The notes under the pieces were generated by a model, which was not told the origin of the DNA, ran no database searches, and saw only the letters and a program-made list of their open reading frames with translations. A DNA stretch of 64,000 nt from Dictyobacter formicarum (GTDB lineage: Bacteria; Chloroflexota; Ktedonobacteria; Ktedonobacterales; Ktedonobacteraceae), in contig NZ_BNJJ01000034.1 of NCBI RefSeq assembly GCF_016587435.1, forward strand, positions 1 through 64,000, in the 5' to 3' direction. This document shows positions 26,984-36,344 of the stretch, piece by piece (position 1 is the first letter of the stretch; each line of letters opens with the position of its first letter). A program made the translations under genes and the position numbers.

Positions 26984-29359
26984 TCAGGAGTTCAAGTAGT
27001 CAGTTATTGCTACATCGTCCACCAGGAAGCTGCTGGGTAAGCTGCGAGTGGTGGTACCTTTGAAGAAAATGATGACTTGCTGACCCTGGTAGCTTGACAA
27101 GGCTGAAGTAACGTCGAAGGTAAATTGAACCCAACCATGGGAGTTAGAACCGCACTTGGTTGACAATACACGGATAGGATAGCCTCTGCTTGTAAGCAAG
27201 GCGGCTGTGAATTTGTCGTAGCAGGCGCTGTAGCCTCTCTTCGCGGTAACTCTATACAACCAATAGCTTAAGATGATCCTGTTGCTATTGCTGGGGATCG
27301 TCACGACCTGATAGATGCTATCATTGCAGTTGTTATAGCTGCAGAGCAATGCACTATAGCGTCCGGTATGGGCTGCCAGACTGGTGATCAGTTCATAGCC
27401 GCCACCGGAATGTTCTACCCATGGAGTGCTGCCGTCCTCGAAGCTGCCGTTCGCCACTAACTGCATCGTACCACCTGGAGGGGGAGGCGTTGCGGTAGGC
27501 GGAGGGGCGGTTGGTATTGGTGTGGGCGTAGGTGTGGGCGTAGTAGTAGGTGTGGGCGTAGCAGTAGGAGTCGGAGTGGTAGTAGGCGTTGGTGTCGGTA
27601 TACCACTACTTCCGGCGAGATCATTGGCGATCTGCCAGGCGTTGGGAGTACCCAGGCCGGTGGCCAGATCATAGTTTGGTCCTGCCTGGTAATACAGGTT
27701 GTTGCCTATGGTTACGTCATGGAAGGACGTGTAGGTCTGGCTATTATTGTAGAGGTTGTAGAAAGCTTGATGGGCGTTCCCCAGCACTGGTTTGCCCTGC
27801 GAGGCTAGGTACTGGTTGATGTCAATAGCTGTGCTTGCCCACATGGGAGCTGCCCCACTGGTTCCACCGACCGATAACCAGCCTGAACAATAGGAGGATC
27901 CCGTACTGCAATAGACAGAGTAGCCGGTCTGAGGATCGGCATCAGCTGAGACATCTGGTACCATGCGGTTGGCATTGGTCAGATTCGTGCCTGTCTGGTA
28001 GGCTGGACGTTGGAAGTATGAACTGATGCCGCCGCCGCCGCCAGAATTATTGCTTGTATTACCCCAGGCTGATTCGCTGCCATAAGTACCACCACTGCCT
28101 AGCTGCAGATTTGTGCCACCAACCCCAACCACATAGGGATCGTCGGCCGGAGAGTCGACAGCCAGGGTTGTGCCGCTGCCTCCGCTACCATTACAATCAT
28201 AGGCCCCTGAGTCGCCTGAGGCGGCAAAGAAGGCCTGTCCTTGAGCCGCGCCTTGAGTGAAAATGGTATCCAACGCGGCCAGCTCGGAGTTTCCTGAAGA
28301 AGCTTCGCACAGTCCCCAGCTGATCGTGGTAACCTTGGCCAGGTTGTCGGTGACGATGCGGTTATAGGTATCATTGACGCCGGTTGTGGAGTTAGGACCA
28401 ATGTAGACTCTCTGGGTAGCGCCAGGAGCTATGGCGGAGACGATGTCCATGTCTAGCTCGACCTCAATTGCTCCACTCCCAGGGGTGTTGGTGGCTCCGT
28501 CTACCAGCACATTGGTATATCTGCCGGTACCCAGACCGTAGTTGCTGCGATAGTGGTCAATGTCTGAGGAGCTATAGCCATCTAATTCAAAGACGGCGAT
28601 GGTCTGGCCCGTGCCGTCATTGCCGCTGCTAATTAAAGAATCAACGCCATAGGCGGTACGTAGTTCGGTCGGCGTATAGCCACCACCAGGGCCGATAAGT
28701 GGCCCGACCGCATGCTGCGCGCCAGCTGCTTTATGTTGCATGCTAGCATAATGAATGCGTGGAATGTTGCTCAGTCCACCAATATTCTGGATGACCGATG
28801 CCAGATAGGCGGGCACTGAAGGGTTTGTGCTTGGTGCATAGATGGTGTTGCCATGATAATTATAGTCATAAAGCGTTACATTGAAGGCTTTTTCTGCATT
28901 TCCAACCGTGCCGCTGGCGTCGATGATCAAATGATTAGATGACACTGACGAAACGACCAGGTTCTGGCTCCGCAAGTAGCTGACCACACTATCGACGGTA
29001 CTTTGCGTGGGCCCAAACTGCGCAGTGAACTGTTGAGGAGTCAGGTATTGATGATAGTAAGGCGAAGACGGATCTTCCTGCGCGGCCAGTAGGGCTTGCA
29101 GTGCCTCTTGATTCTGTAAATTCAGACTGATTGCTAGCTGTAGCATGTTGGTTTGGGCTGTCGGATGTAACGGAATCATACCATTAAGCGCGGGAATCAC
29201 ATGTCCAGGGATGGTCTGCTGCGTTATCTGCGCCCTCTGGGGGGCGGCCATCGTAATTGAGCTTCTGGCCATTATGTTCTGAGTAATCAATACCAGAAGT
29301 GTCGCACAAGTGATGAGTGCGAAGCGTAGTGGCCATTTTTGGCGCAATATTTTTCTCAA
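26984..29359 (-). CDS. Sedolisin (S53) serine-carboxyl peptidase with C-terminal beta domain
   Basis: About 791 aa from a TTG at 29359, which has CCGGAGGT 4 nt upstream and is followed by a signal peptide (RKILRQKWPLRFALITCATLLVLI); an upstream ATG at 29443 is less likely. A pro-kumamolisin domain (LNLQNQEALQALLAAQED) precedes the S53 catalytic domain: the Glu/Asp pair in IEVELDMD, the oxyanion Asp in ASGDSGAYDC and Ser in GGTSGAAP. A Thr-Pro linker joins a C-terminal beta-sandwich (VANGSFEDGSTPWVEHSGG), probably a binding domain. An acid-active secreted protease is expected. Confidence 0.9.
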   Translation of the reverse strand: MRKILRQKWPLRFALITCATLLVLITQNIMARSSITMAAPQRAQITQQTIPGHVIPALNGMIPLHPTAQTNMLQLAISLNLQNQEALQALLAAQEDPSSPYYHQYLTPQQFTAQFGPTQSTVDSVVSYLRSQNLVVSSVSSNHLIIDASGTVGNAEKAFNVTLYDYNYHGNTIYAPSTNPSVPAYLASVIQNIGGLSNIPRIHYASMQHKAAGAQHAVGPLIGPGGGYTPTELRTAYGVDSLISSGNDGTGQTIAVFELDGYSSSDIDHYRSNYGLGTGRYTNVLVDGATNTPGSGAIEVELDMDIVSAIAPGATQRVYIGPNSTTGVNDTYNRIVTDNLAKVTTISWGLCEASSGNSELAALDTIFTQGAAQGQAFFAASGDSGAYDCNGSGGSGTTLAVDSPADDPYVVGVGGTNLQLGSGGTYGSESAWGNTSNNSGGGGGISSYFQRPAYQTGTNLTNANRMVPDVSADADPQTGYSVYCSTGSSYCSGWLSVGGTSGAAPMWASTAIDINQYLASQGKPVLGNAHQAFYNLYNNSQTYTSFHDVTIGNNLYYQAGPNYDLATGLGTPNAWQIANDLAGSSGIPTPTPTTTPTPTATPTPTTTPTPTPTPIPTAPPPTATPPPPGGTMQLVANGSFEDGSTPWVEHSGGGYELITSLAAHTGRYSALLCSYNNCNDSIYQVVTIPSNSNRIILSYWLYRVTAKRGYSACYDKFTAALLTSRGYPIRVLSTKCGSNSHGWVQFTFDVTSALSSYQGQQVIIFFKGTTTRSLPSSFLVDDVAITDYLNS

Positions 29360-29733
29360 GTGTACCTCCGGAGAACCAATGGCTAAGATGTAAGTAAAAA
29401 AACAATTCAGCAGTCCCTGGTGCCTCTGGCACATCCTTGTCAAGGAAATCCGTATTTAATGCTGAGTATCTGCATTAGCCGGTATGCTGATTGTTGCTTA
29501 CTCACTCTAAACGTAAAAAAATTATGTAACTACGCGTTATGACTGTCATATAATAATTATACATTTTATGCATAATCATTATAATAAATGAACGTTAATG
29601 CATAAAAATCAGGTTAAATAATCAGTGGTTTCTCATAAAATTTTATTTCTTCTAATCTTAATTTATTTAAAAAATTAATACCTATATAGCTAATATAACA
29701 TGTTATGCTTGTATTATATGTTAATGCCTTAAT

Positions 29734-29843
29734 GTTCGTGCCTTCGGCCCCTGACACTACGCGCCTGCGGCGCTCAAAAGGTCTTTTTATTCATTGATGC
29801 AGTATTCGCGTTAAACGCGAATACTGCATCAATGAATAAAAAG
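29734..29843 (+). repeat. Module-plus-palindrome element, copy B
   Basis: Module 29734-29779 (GTTCGTGCCTTCGGCCCCTG...GGCGCTCAAAA), 3 bp, then a 61-bp palindrome with 30-bp perfect arms and one central base (29783-29812 and 29814-29843). The palindrome sequence is unrelated to those of copies A and C apart from its CTTTTTAT ends. The surrounding gap 29444-30037 is very AT-rich from 29510 to 29720. Confidence 0.82.
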
Positions 29844-29862
29844 AGTGTCAGACATAAAAAAA

Positions 29863-29885
29863 CAGCAGAGCTATCAGCTCTGCTG
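29863..29885 (-). terminator. Terminator downstream of the glycosyltransferase gene
   Basis: CAGCAGAGCT/AGCTCTGCTG with a 3-nt loop, followed on the minus strand by a run of seven T. It is about 150 bp past the stop codon of the operon. Confidence 0.7.
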
Positions 29886-30037
29886 CATATGCGCAAATCG
29901 TTTCTTTTGCTTATGTAGCTATCTTGGCTTGGGCTGTTGAGTCAGGCATTCCAGTAATCAAAGCTGGACTCCCTCAATCCGAAGGGGCGATGTACGGATG
30001 TACGTCATGCGGCTTTGTTGTGGCCTGGAATATGGTT

Positions 30038-31249
30038 TCATTGGGTGATTGAGGCATGGACGCGCTGGCGCAGCTTTTGTGTCTCTGCAAACTCAGCAGC
30101 CAGGCGCGTATAGAGCTCTTCCCACTGATCCAGTACGTTGCTACTGTCGTGGGCGGCGACGATATTCAGGCTCTCCGCTCCCATGCGCTCCTGTAAACTG
30201 GCGTCCTGCAATAGCTGATCCATATAGGCGGCCATCTCGTCACTGTTGCCGGGCTTGAAGAGGAAGCCGTTCTGGTTGTGATGTACCAGTTCGGGGAGGG
30301 CATAGGAGTTGGCGGCGATCACAGGCAGGCCACAGGCCATCGCCTCCATCATGGCCAGGCTTTGTAGATCGGCTTCGGAAGGAATTACAAAGAGTTGGAC
30401 TGAGCGGCGCAAGGGGATCAAGTCGGCGTTGCGTACAAAACCCAGGAAACTAACTCGATCCTGAATCTGGAGCCTTTCGACCTGGGCTCGCAGGGCGTCC
30501 TCGGCTGGACCTGTGCTGACCAGAGCCAGGTGGGCTGGCGTTTTGAGTTTGGCCATCGCGTCCAGCAACACATCAATGCGTTTTTCTTCGCTTAAGCGAT
30601 TCACGTGGATAATTAATGGCCGATCCTCTGGCAATCCCAGGCGGTGTATCGTTTCCGGGTCGGCTGGTCCAGGCGTGTAGCGGTGGAGGTCAATACCATT
30701 TGAGATTGCTCTGGAGGGAGCATGCAGGCCGTGCTCACGCAATAGATCCAGGGCGGTCTGGGTTGGAGAGGTGACATACGCACAGCGATTATAGAAGTAG
30801 ACGAGGTAGGAATAAATAAGCGAACTGAGCGGCTTGCCCAGTACCGGGTCGGTCAGTATCGCACGGCCGAGCATGTTGCTGGGCAGGTAGTGGTTGGTGG
30901 CGATGAGTGGTTTGTGCAAGCTGGGAGCCAGAATATGGGCGATATTGCCCAGTACGATCGGGGAATGCACATGAATGATGTCAGGATCGATCTGCTTGAG
31001 TAGTTTGTGAATTGGTGCGAAAGGAAGCAGTGGAATGCGCAGATCCTTGTAGGTCGGCCATTCAAATGAGGAAAAGCGTGAAACGTACACTCCCTCCTCC
31101 ATGCGTTGGATATCCCGCGTCCCATAACTGGGTGCCACTACCCAGACCTGGTGTCCCCGCTTGATGAAATCAACGGCCATGCCATGGGTCACGTTGGGAA
31201 CGCCTCCTACCATGGGCGGATATTGATCGGTAACAATCATGATACGCAT
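30038..31249 (-). CDS. Family 4 glycosyltransferase
   Basis: 403 aa GT-B fold enzyme. The N-terminal half has the QYPPMVGGVPNVTHGMA loop and HVHSPIVLG; the C-terminal half has HVNRLSEEKRIDVLLDAMAKL and the EX7E motif EADLQSLAMMEAMACGLPV, which binds the nucleotide-sugar donor. This subgroup makes phosphatidyl-inositol mannosides or glycolipids; the acceptor here is unknown. It starts 9 bp after the stop of the glutamate decarboxylase gene, so the two are likely one transcript. Confidence 0.9.
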   Translation of the reverse strand: MRIMIVTDQYPPMVGGVPNVTHGMAVDFIKRGHQVWVVAPSYGTRDIQRMEEGVYVSRFSSFEWPTYKDLRIPLLPFAPIHKLLKQIDPDIIHVHSPIVLGNIAHILAPSLHKPLIATNHYLPSNMLGRAILTDPVLGKPLSSLIYSYLVYFYNRCAYVTSPTQTALDLLREHGLHAPSRAISNGIDLHRYTPGPADPETIHRLGLPEDRPLIIHVNRLSEEKRIDVLLDAMAKLKTPAHLALVSTGPAEDALRAQVERLQIQDRVSFLGFVRNADLIPLRRSVQLFVIPSEADLQSLAMMEAMACGLPVIAANSYALPELVHHNQNGFLFKPGNSDEMAAYMDQLLQDASLQERMGAESLNIVAAHDSSNVLDQWEELYTRLAAEFAETQKLRQRVHASITQ

Positions 31250-31258
31250 CGCTGTAAC

Positions 31259-32689
31259 TCACTTTCCCTTGTTTGCTGACTTTTCTTCCTGACTGACACC
31301 GTGACTGAAACCAGGTGTCCCGCCGCAATGGTTGTATTCAGGGTGTGCTGCGTAATAGCTCAAATGGCGGCGCATATCGTTAAGTAAGATGTTCGCCATA
31401 TCTCGGCTGAAGCCGTCTTTGACCACGATGCGCATCACAGCCAGATGCTCCAAATTTTTGGGATAGGTATAGGCGGGAACAATCCAGCCGCGATCCCGTA
31501 GGCGTTGCGATAAATCGAAAACAGTGAAGTTGGTATCTTCCTTCAAGGTAAAGGCAAACACCGGTAGGTCACTACCATCGCTGAGCAGCTGGAATGGCCC
31601 CATGCGGGCGATTTCTCCTGATAGATAACGGGCGGTATCCTGGCAGGCTTGCTGTATACGCCGATAGCCTACTTTGCCAAGCCGTATGAAATTATAATAC
31701 TGGGCCACAATTTGACTGCCGGGACGCGAGAAGTTCAGGGCGAAGGTGGGGGTCTGTCCTCCCAGATAATTTACGGAGAAGATCAGATCCTGTGGCAAAT
31801 CGCTATGATTGCGCCAGACAACCCAGCCGACACCTGGATAGACCAGGCCATATTTGTGGCCCGAGACATTGATGGATTTGACGCGCGGCACACGGAAGTC
31901 CCACACTAAATCCGGCTGAATAAAAGGTGCGACCAGGCCTCCACTGGCGGCATCAACATGTATCGGAATATCCAGTCCTTGCTCGCTCTGCAGGCGATCC
32001 AATGCCTGGCTGATTGCCTCTACTGGTTCATAGCTACCATCCATCGTACTTCCCATAATCGTCACTACACCAATAGTATTTTCGTCGCAGAGTTTGATGG
32101 CTTCTTCAGCGGTCAAGTGGTAGCGCCCTTGCTCCATAGGCACCAGGCGCGGCTCGACATCCCAGTAGCGACAGAATTTTTCCCAGCAGATCTGAATGTT
32201 AATGCCCATCACCAAGTTGGGACGGTCAGTTGATTTTCCAGCGGCACGCCTGCGTTCGCGCCATTTCCATTTTAAAGCCATGCCGGCTAGCATGCAGGCT
32301 TCGCTGGACCCGATAGTTGAGCAACCAATCGTATCTTGTTCATCATTGGCATGCCAGAGGTTGGCAAGAATATTGACACAGCGGCGTTCCAACTCTGCCG
32401 TCTGAGGATACTCGTCTTTATCGATCATATTTTTATCGAAGGTGTCGGCCATGATCTGTCGCGCCTCCGGCTCCATCCAGGTTGTGACAAAGGTGGCCAG
32501 ATTTTGCCGGGCATTGCCATCCAGAATCAACTCATCGCTCACGAGCTGATAGGCTGTTTGTGGCAACGTTTCTTCTTCGGGCATCTCATTGCGCGGAATG
32601 GGCTGATGTAGCGGAATGCGGCTATAGACTGGATTCAATAATTGTTCTGACTCGTCTGTGGTTGTACGGCTCGCTTTTTTATGTAGCAT
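31259..32689 (-). CDS. Glutamate decarboxylase
   Basis: A 476-aa PLP-dependent group II decarboxylase. The Schiff-base Lys279 lies in NVSGHKYGLVYPGVGWVVWR, the hallmark of GadA/GadB, and HVDAASGG (residues 244-251) holds the cofactor-binding Asp. It converts glutamate to GABA with proton consumption, usually for acid resistance. Length matches the family (about 465). GGAGAGGT precedes the ATG. No antiporter gene is adjacent; the glycosyltransferase follows at 9 bp. A candidate promoter is at 32758-32787. Confidence 0.93.
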   Translation of the reverse strand: MLHKKASRTTTDESEQLLNPVYSRIPLHQPIPRNEMPEEETLPQTAYQLVSDELILDGNARQNLATFVTTWMEPEARQIMADTFDKNMIDKDEYPQTAELERRCVNILANLWHANDEQDTIGCSTIGSSEACMLAGMALKWKWRERRRAAGKSTDRPNLVMGINIQICWEKFCRYWDVEPRLVPMEQGRYHLTAEEAIKLCDENTIGVVTIMGSTMDGSYEPVEAISQALDRLQSEQGLDIPIHVDAASGGLVAPFIQPDLVWDFRVPRVKSINVSGHKYGLVYPGVGWVVWRNHSDLPQDLIFSVNYLGGQTPTFALNFSRPGSQIVAQYYNFIRLGKVGYRRIQQACQDTARYLSGEIARMGPFQLLSDGSDLPVFAFTLKEDTNFTVFDLSQRLRDRGWIVPAYTYPKNLEHLAVMRIVVKDGFSRDMANILLNDMRRHLSYYAAHPEYNHCGGTPGFSHGVSQEEKSANKGK

Positions 32690-32757
32690 ACCTCTCCTCT
32701 GACTCCTACAAAAGTACTTCTCTATATATGTATACGCCTGTATCTTGGCCTGTGAGC

Positions 32758-32787
32758 ATTATAGAACGCGCCTTAGACTATGGGCAA
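32758..32787 (-). promoter_or_regulatory. Promoter of the gad operon
   Basis: On the minus strand TTGCCC (32787-32782) and a consensus TATAAT (32763-32758) are 18 nt apart, about 65 nt before the start codon. The remaining gap to 33031 shows no further feature. Confidence 0.5.
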
Positions 32788-33031
32788 TTCGTTGCCCTAT
32801 GGTATTTCCGTCGTTTATAAGCTCAATATGTTTCACCTGTTATGTAGGATCATATTTTTGAGCCCTCTCTGGTGAACCACGTTCAGAAAAGGCCGTTAGG
32901 ATACAGTGATAGCTTTTTAAGCCTTCAAATAACTCTTAGTTCTGATGACGTTATATATAGGTATTGGGCTTATATGTTATACTGCTAACTACAGTTTTAT
33001 AGATGCATGATTTCGAATGAGGGGATTTTCT

Positions 33032-33307
33032 ATGTTTGGACAGAAAGGCGCATCAGGTTTTTCGTTGGCTGAAAATCCCGCCGGGCGCAAAATCTTCTTC
33101 TGGGCCTGGCATATTCTACTCTTTATGGTCATTATCCTGCTTCTGGTGTTCTGGCAATCCTCGCTCTGGTTGCTTGGCTGCGCCGGGGATTTCTCGCGCC
33201 TGATGGAGAAAATCGAAATAGTGCTTTTTGTCCTTCTGCTTACCAGTCCCTTGACACGCACGCTCAGACAGCGTCTCTTTCCACGTAATTCTCCGCCCCG
33301 CATGTAA
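33032..33307 (+). CDS. Small two-span membrane protein, unknown function
   Basis: 91 aa with hydrophobic segments around residues 23-45 (FFWAWHILLFMVIILLLVFW) and 60-75 (IVLFVLLLTSPLTRTL) and a basic C-terminus. GAGGGGA (33019-33025) is 6 nt before the ATG at 33032, which is favoured over the in-frame ATG at 33017. No family recognised. It lies 75 bp upstream of the EEP-family gene in the same direction. Confidence 0.6.
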   Translation: MFGQKGASGFSLAENPAGRKIFFWAWHILLFMVIILLLVFWQSSLWLLGCAGDFSRLMEKIEIVLFVLLLTSPLTRTLRQRLFPRNSPPRM

Positions 33308-33382
33308 TTTGCTGGCCTGACTATGGATGTGTTGCAATAGCATTTGATTGATCTCATTGTTGATATGTAAGGAGACGGTTTC

Positions 33383-34198
33383 ATGTTAAAGATGATGACG
33401 TTTAATATTCGTGGTGCAGTGAATGCAGATGGGCCGAATGTCTGGCCGCAGCGGGCCTCCTTAAACGTACAAACCATCAAGGAGGCTGACCCTGCGATAA
33501 TCGGCTTTCAGGAAGTTCAGGCCGGCAATCTGGAGGTCTATCAACAGCAAATTCCAGAGTATGCTTGCGAGTGTGGTCCATCAGCTAATGCAGAGGAACC
33601 ACACCAATATAACTCTATTTTCTGGAAGCCTGAGGTAGTGAAAAAGGTACGCTCCGGTAGTTTCTGGCTCAGCGAAACGCCGGAAGTGTTATCTGGCAGC
33701 TGGGAGACGGCCTGCATACGGACCGCGACCTGGATACATTTTCAAATGCAGGCCAGTGGTGTCGAATTTATTCATCTCAATACGCACCTGGATCATATTT
33801 CCGCGCATGCTCGGCTGGCCGGGAGTGCATTGATTATCCAAAAATTACAGTCTATTACCCATGATGGTATATTACCTGTGCTGGTGACCGGCGATTTTAA
33901 CTGTGATCCAGATTCGCCTCCCCATCGTTTATGGCTGCAGCATGATTTTATCGATAGCTACCGGGCTACCGGCCACGAAGATAACATGCAGGCAAATACC
34001 TTCCATGCTTTTAATTGGGATAAGCCATCCTCCTCAGGGAAGACGCGGGGAGATGATATTTTGCGCATGGATTGGATTCTGGTGCGTGATCCTGCCCAGA
34101 AGATTCGCCCTGTAACCTGTGAGATTGTGCGCACGGCCCGGCCACCAGTTTATCCGAGCGACCATTATCCAGTTGTTGCTCAGCTAGCGGGCCTGTAA
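33383..34198 (+). CDS. Endonuclease/exonuclease/phosphatase family hydrolase
   Basis: 271 aa of the DNase I-like EEP superfamily. The motifs are in order: MTFNIRG (metal Asn), IGFQEVQ (metal Glu), HLNTHLDH, VTGDFNCDPD (catalytic Asp/Asn), DWILVRD and SDHYPVV (catalytic His). There is no signal peptide. Homologues include phosphodiesterases and nucleases, so the exact substrate is open. AAGGAG precedes the ATG. Its last 19 bp overlap the convergent acetyltransferase gene. Confidence 0.88.
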   Translation: MLKMMTFNIRGAVNADGPNVWPQRASLNVQTIKEADPAIIGFQEVQAGNLEVYQQQIPEYACECGPSANAEEPHQYNSIFWKPEVVKKVRSGSFWLSETPEVLSGSWETACIRTATWIHFQMQASGVEFIHLNTHLDHISAHARLAGSALIIQKLQSITHDGILPVLVTGDFNCDPDSPPHRLWLQHDFIDSYRATGHEDNMQANTFHAFNWDKPSSSGKTRGDDILRMDWILVRDPAQKIRPVTCEIVRTARPPVYPSDHYPVVAQLAGL

Positions 34199-34821
34199 GA
34201 GGTGTCAGGCGCTTTGCGGAGTTGTTCCTGTAGATAATTGGCCATGCCTCTGGGATAACGGGCTGCCCATTCTTCGCGCAGGATACCATAGCCGAGGCCG
34301 TCGTAATAAGTACCATTGAATGTGCGGGCCTTGCGGAAGCGGGCCTCCAGTTGATAGCCCAGTTTTTCGGCCAGCCTCATCATACCTTTGTTGCCGGACC
34401 ACGTGCGCAGGTCGAGGCGTGCGATTGTCGGGAGCGCATAGAAGAGATAGTCGCTCCATAGTCCCAACGCTTCAAATCCCAGACCTTGATTCCAGTAAGC
34501 AGGATCAAAAATAACGATGCCAACCGTTGGCCAGTGCGTCTCCTCGCTTTCCCAGTTCCAGGAGACAATACCCAGGAAGTTGTCCGTGTTCCGGTCGCTG
34601 ATGACCAGCACCGAACGAATAGTAGGGTAGCTATTGTTTTCGATCTGCATACGCATGTGCGCTACCTGGGCCTCCACAGCCTCCGCCGGCGGCAGTGGAT
34701 AATAGGGGCCGTCCAGTTCTTTCCAGCGTTGCTTGGGGGTCATCCAGGACCGATATTGCTCTAGATCTGCTAATTGCCAATCTCGTAAATCGACGTGTAA
34801 ACCAGGGATGCGTATTTGCAT
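34180..34821 (-). CDS. GNAT family N-acetyltransferase
   Basis: 213 aa of the RimJ/RimL-like GNAT group: GIVIFDPAYWNQGLGFEALGLWSDYLF is the acetyl-CoA binding segment (motif A), followed by RLDLRTWSGNKGMMRLAEKLGYQLEARFRKA. It could modify proteins or small molecules. It overlaps the 3' end of the convergent EEP gene by 19 bp. Confidence 0.85.
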   Translation of the reverse strand: MQIRIPGLHVDLRDWQLADLEQYRSWMTPKQRWKELDGPYYPLPPAEAVEAQVAHMRMQIENNSYPTIRSVLVISDRNTDNFLGIVSWNWESEETHWPTVGIVIFDPAYWNQGLGFEALGLWSDYLFYALPTIARLDLRTWSGNKGMMRLAEKLGYQLEARFRKARTFNGTYYDGLGYGILREEWAARYPRGMANYLQEQLRKAPDTSYRPAS

Positions 34822-35019
34822 AGATACTCGTTTTTCTCTCTAGCAGTGGCTGTGCAGGACTATTCCATTGTGTGTCTATACAGTAGATACCGGGACAAAT
34901 GCAACTTTATATATTCCTTGTATACGAATCACCGCCAGCTTTAGCTACGTTAACAGGACTAGCAGGTGATATTTACTATGGGAACATGAGCATGATGCTT
35001 AGGTAGAAAAATATGTATT

Positions 35020-35679
35020 TTATGGGATATTGGATTTATCCTGATGAGGCGCAGACACAGGTAGCCTTTCGTATATCCATTGCCGCGTATCTGCGAGTGT
35101 CTGTTCCAGCGTGGCGGTGGTCGTGTCATAAAGCGTCATTGGCGGCTGCGTTTGTGCGGCCTGCTCTTTATGCCAGCGATTAAACTTTACCATCGTGTTC
35201 TGTGTTTCTTCGTTATCACAGCCGCGCCAGGCGGGACGCTGTTTGAGCCGCTGGATTAGCATATCATCATCACAAACCAGGGCCAGGATATGGATGGCTG
35301 AGAAATAGCGATGTTCTGGGCTGGCCATGATACGCTCTGGCATCGTGGTGCCGCAGAGAACGACCGGGCGCCCATTCTGCGCGATATGCTTCGCCAGATG
35401 GAGCCAGCGGTCCTGGTAGTCCGTATAATTCTTTTCGGCGGTAGCTGGCAGCACCCCCCACAAAATATCTGTGTCAAGCGTTACGCATTCAGGTAGCCGG
35501 GCTGGCAGATGGCGGCCCAGCGTCGTTTTCCCCGCACCGCTCGCGCCCGTAATAATAAACAATGGCAGGCGCAAAAACGGCTCCCCATACTGACAGTGGG
35601 GACAAATAACGGCAGGAACCGTAAAATCGATCGGCTCTTCCTCACACCACGCGCCACACTCAGGACAAACTCTCGGCAT
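35020..35679 (-). CDS. Zinc-ribbon P-loop ATPase/kinase-like protein
   Basis: 219 aa from the ATG at 35679, chosen because GAAAGGA is about 9 nt upstream. A short zinc ribbon (CPECGAWC...CPHC, residues 5-30) is followed by a Walker A motif GASGAGKTTLGRHL and an LDTDILWG segment typical of small kinases and adenylate-kinase-like folds. The fusion of a zinc ribbon to a nucleoside-kinase-like domain is not one I can name. Cytoplasmic. Confidence 0.75.
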   Translation of the reverse strand: MPRVCPECGAWCEEEPIDFTVPAVICPHCQYGEPFLRLPLFIITGASGAGKTTLGRHLPARLPECVTLDTDILWGVLPATAEKNYTDYQDRWLHLAKHIAQNGRPVVLCGTTMPERIMASPEHRYFSAIHILALVCDDDMLIQRLKQRPAWRGCDNEETQNTMVKFNRWHKEQAAQTQPPMTLYDTTTATLEQTLADTRQWIYERLPVSAPHQDKSNIP

Positions 35680-35732
35680 GCTCAGAATCCTTTCTTCGGC
35701 CATATTATTTTATTTAGACGAAGATGATAAGA

Positions 35733-36005
35733 GAAAGCAACAAGAAAGACGAAACCCGTAGGTGCGGCCTTCAACGGCCGCTTGCTGCCCGCCGCAGCGT
35801 GGCGGCCCTGTGTCCCTACGATGTGGCTCCGCTTTTTACCATCACGTCTGCCCACGCGGTGCCCAAAAGGAAGGTCCGCTTTTGGGCACCGCGTGGGCAG
35901 ACGTGATGTCACGAGATACCGAGCGGCGAGGACACAGGGCCCCACAAACGGTGGGGCAAGCTGGGGCAAGCCCAGCACCTACGAATCGTGTTTCTGGTTG
36001 CTTTC
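35733..36005. repeat. Composite palindromic element, copy R2, with terminal inverted repeats
   Basis: The ends are imperfect inverted repeats of about 31-33 bp: left GAAAGCAACAAGAAAGACG...GTAGGTGC (35733-35765), right complement GAAAGCAACCAGAAACACG...GTAGGTGC. Inside lie terminal hairpin units, GCCGCAGCGTGGCGGCCCTG and CAGGGCCCCACAAA blocks shared with R1, and a central 29-bp perfect inverted repeat (35840-35868/35880-35908). No transposase is encoded. Confidence 0.8.
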
Positions 36006-36041
36006 GATGGCTTGGTTTATTTCGTAATGTATTTAACATAA

Positions 36042-36219
36042 TTACATGGGAAGGTCAATCCATGCCTTCTTGGTGGGAAGCGAGTCGCGAAATTGTTCGA
36101 TAACAGCGGTCATCTCGCGATATGTTTGGGTGTGCATAATGTTATCCAGGTAAAGAAGGCGTTGCGTGACGGCATCCAGGCGGAAACACCAATATGCGGA
36201 AACACCAATATAATGTCAT
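36042..36219 (-). pseudogene. Short reading frame broken by a 16-bp tandem duplication
   Basis: GCGGAAACACCAATAT occurs twice in tandem (36180-36195 and 36196-36211). Removing one copy gives an uninterrupted 53-codon frame from the ATG at 36219 to TAA at 36042, with content such as LDAVTQRLLYLDNIMHTQTY and KKAWIDLPM. I do not recognise the product and see no clear ribosome site. Confidence 0.35.
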
Positions 36220-36301
36220 CAAGACATTGATGAAGAGCTTGCTGCCAGCTGTTCTCTTTTTTTATTATAGTTGGATATATTGTCAGATACAACAAAAAGC
36301 A

Positions 36302-36335
36302 GATATGATCCTCAGCGGCTGCTGAGGATCATATC
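36302..36335 (-). terminator. Terminator of the ArsR/DUF2087 regulator gene
   Basis: GATATGATCCTCAGC and GCTGAGGATCATATC pair perfectly over 15 bp with a 4-nt loop, followed on the minus strand by TTTTTG. It is 10 bp past the stop codon. Confidence 0.85.
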
Positions 36336-36344
36336 CAGGGCTAT

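Noticed and set aside
27426..27674. Gly/Val-rich reading frame on the plus strand
   Set aside because: It is the antisense of the Thr-Pro linker and adjacent domain of the sedolisin gene; the repeat comes from low-complexity DNA.
33017..33031. ATG at 33017 as start of the small membrane protein
   Set aside because: The GAGGGGA site lies after it and fits the ATG at 33032.
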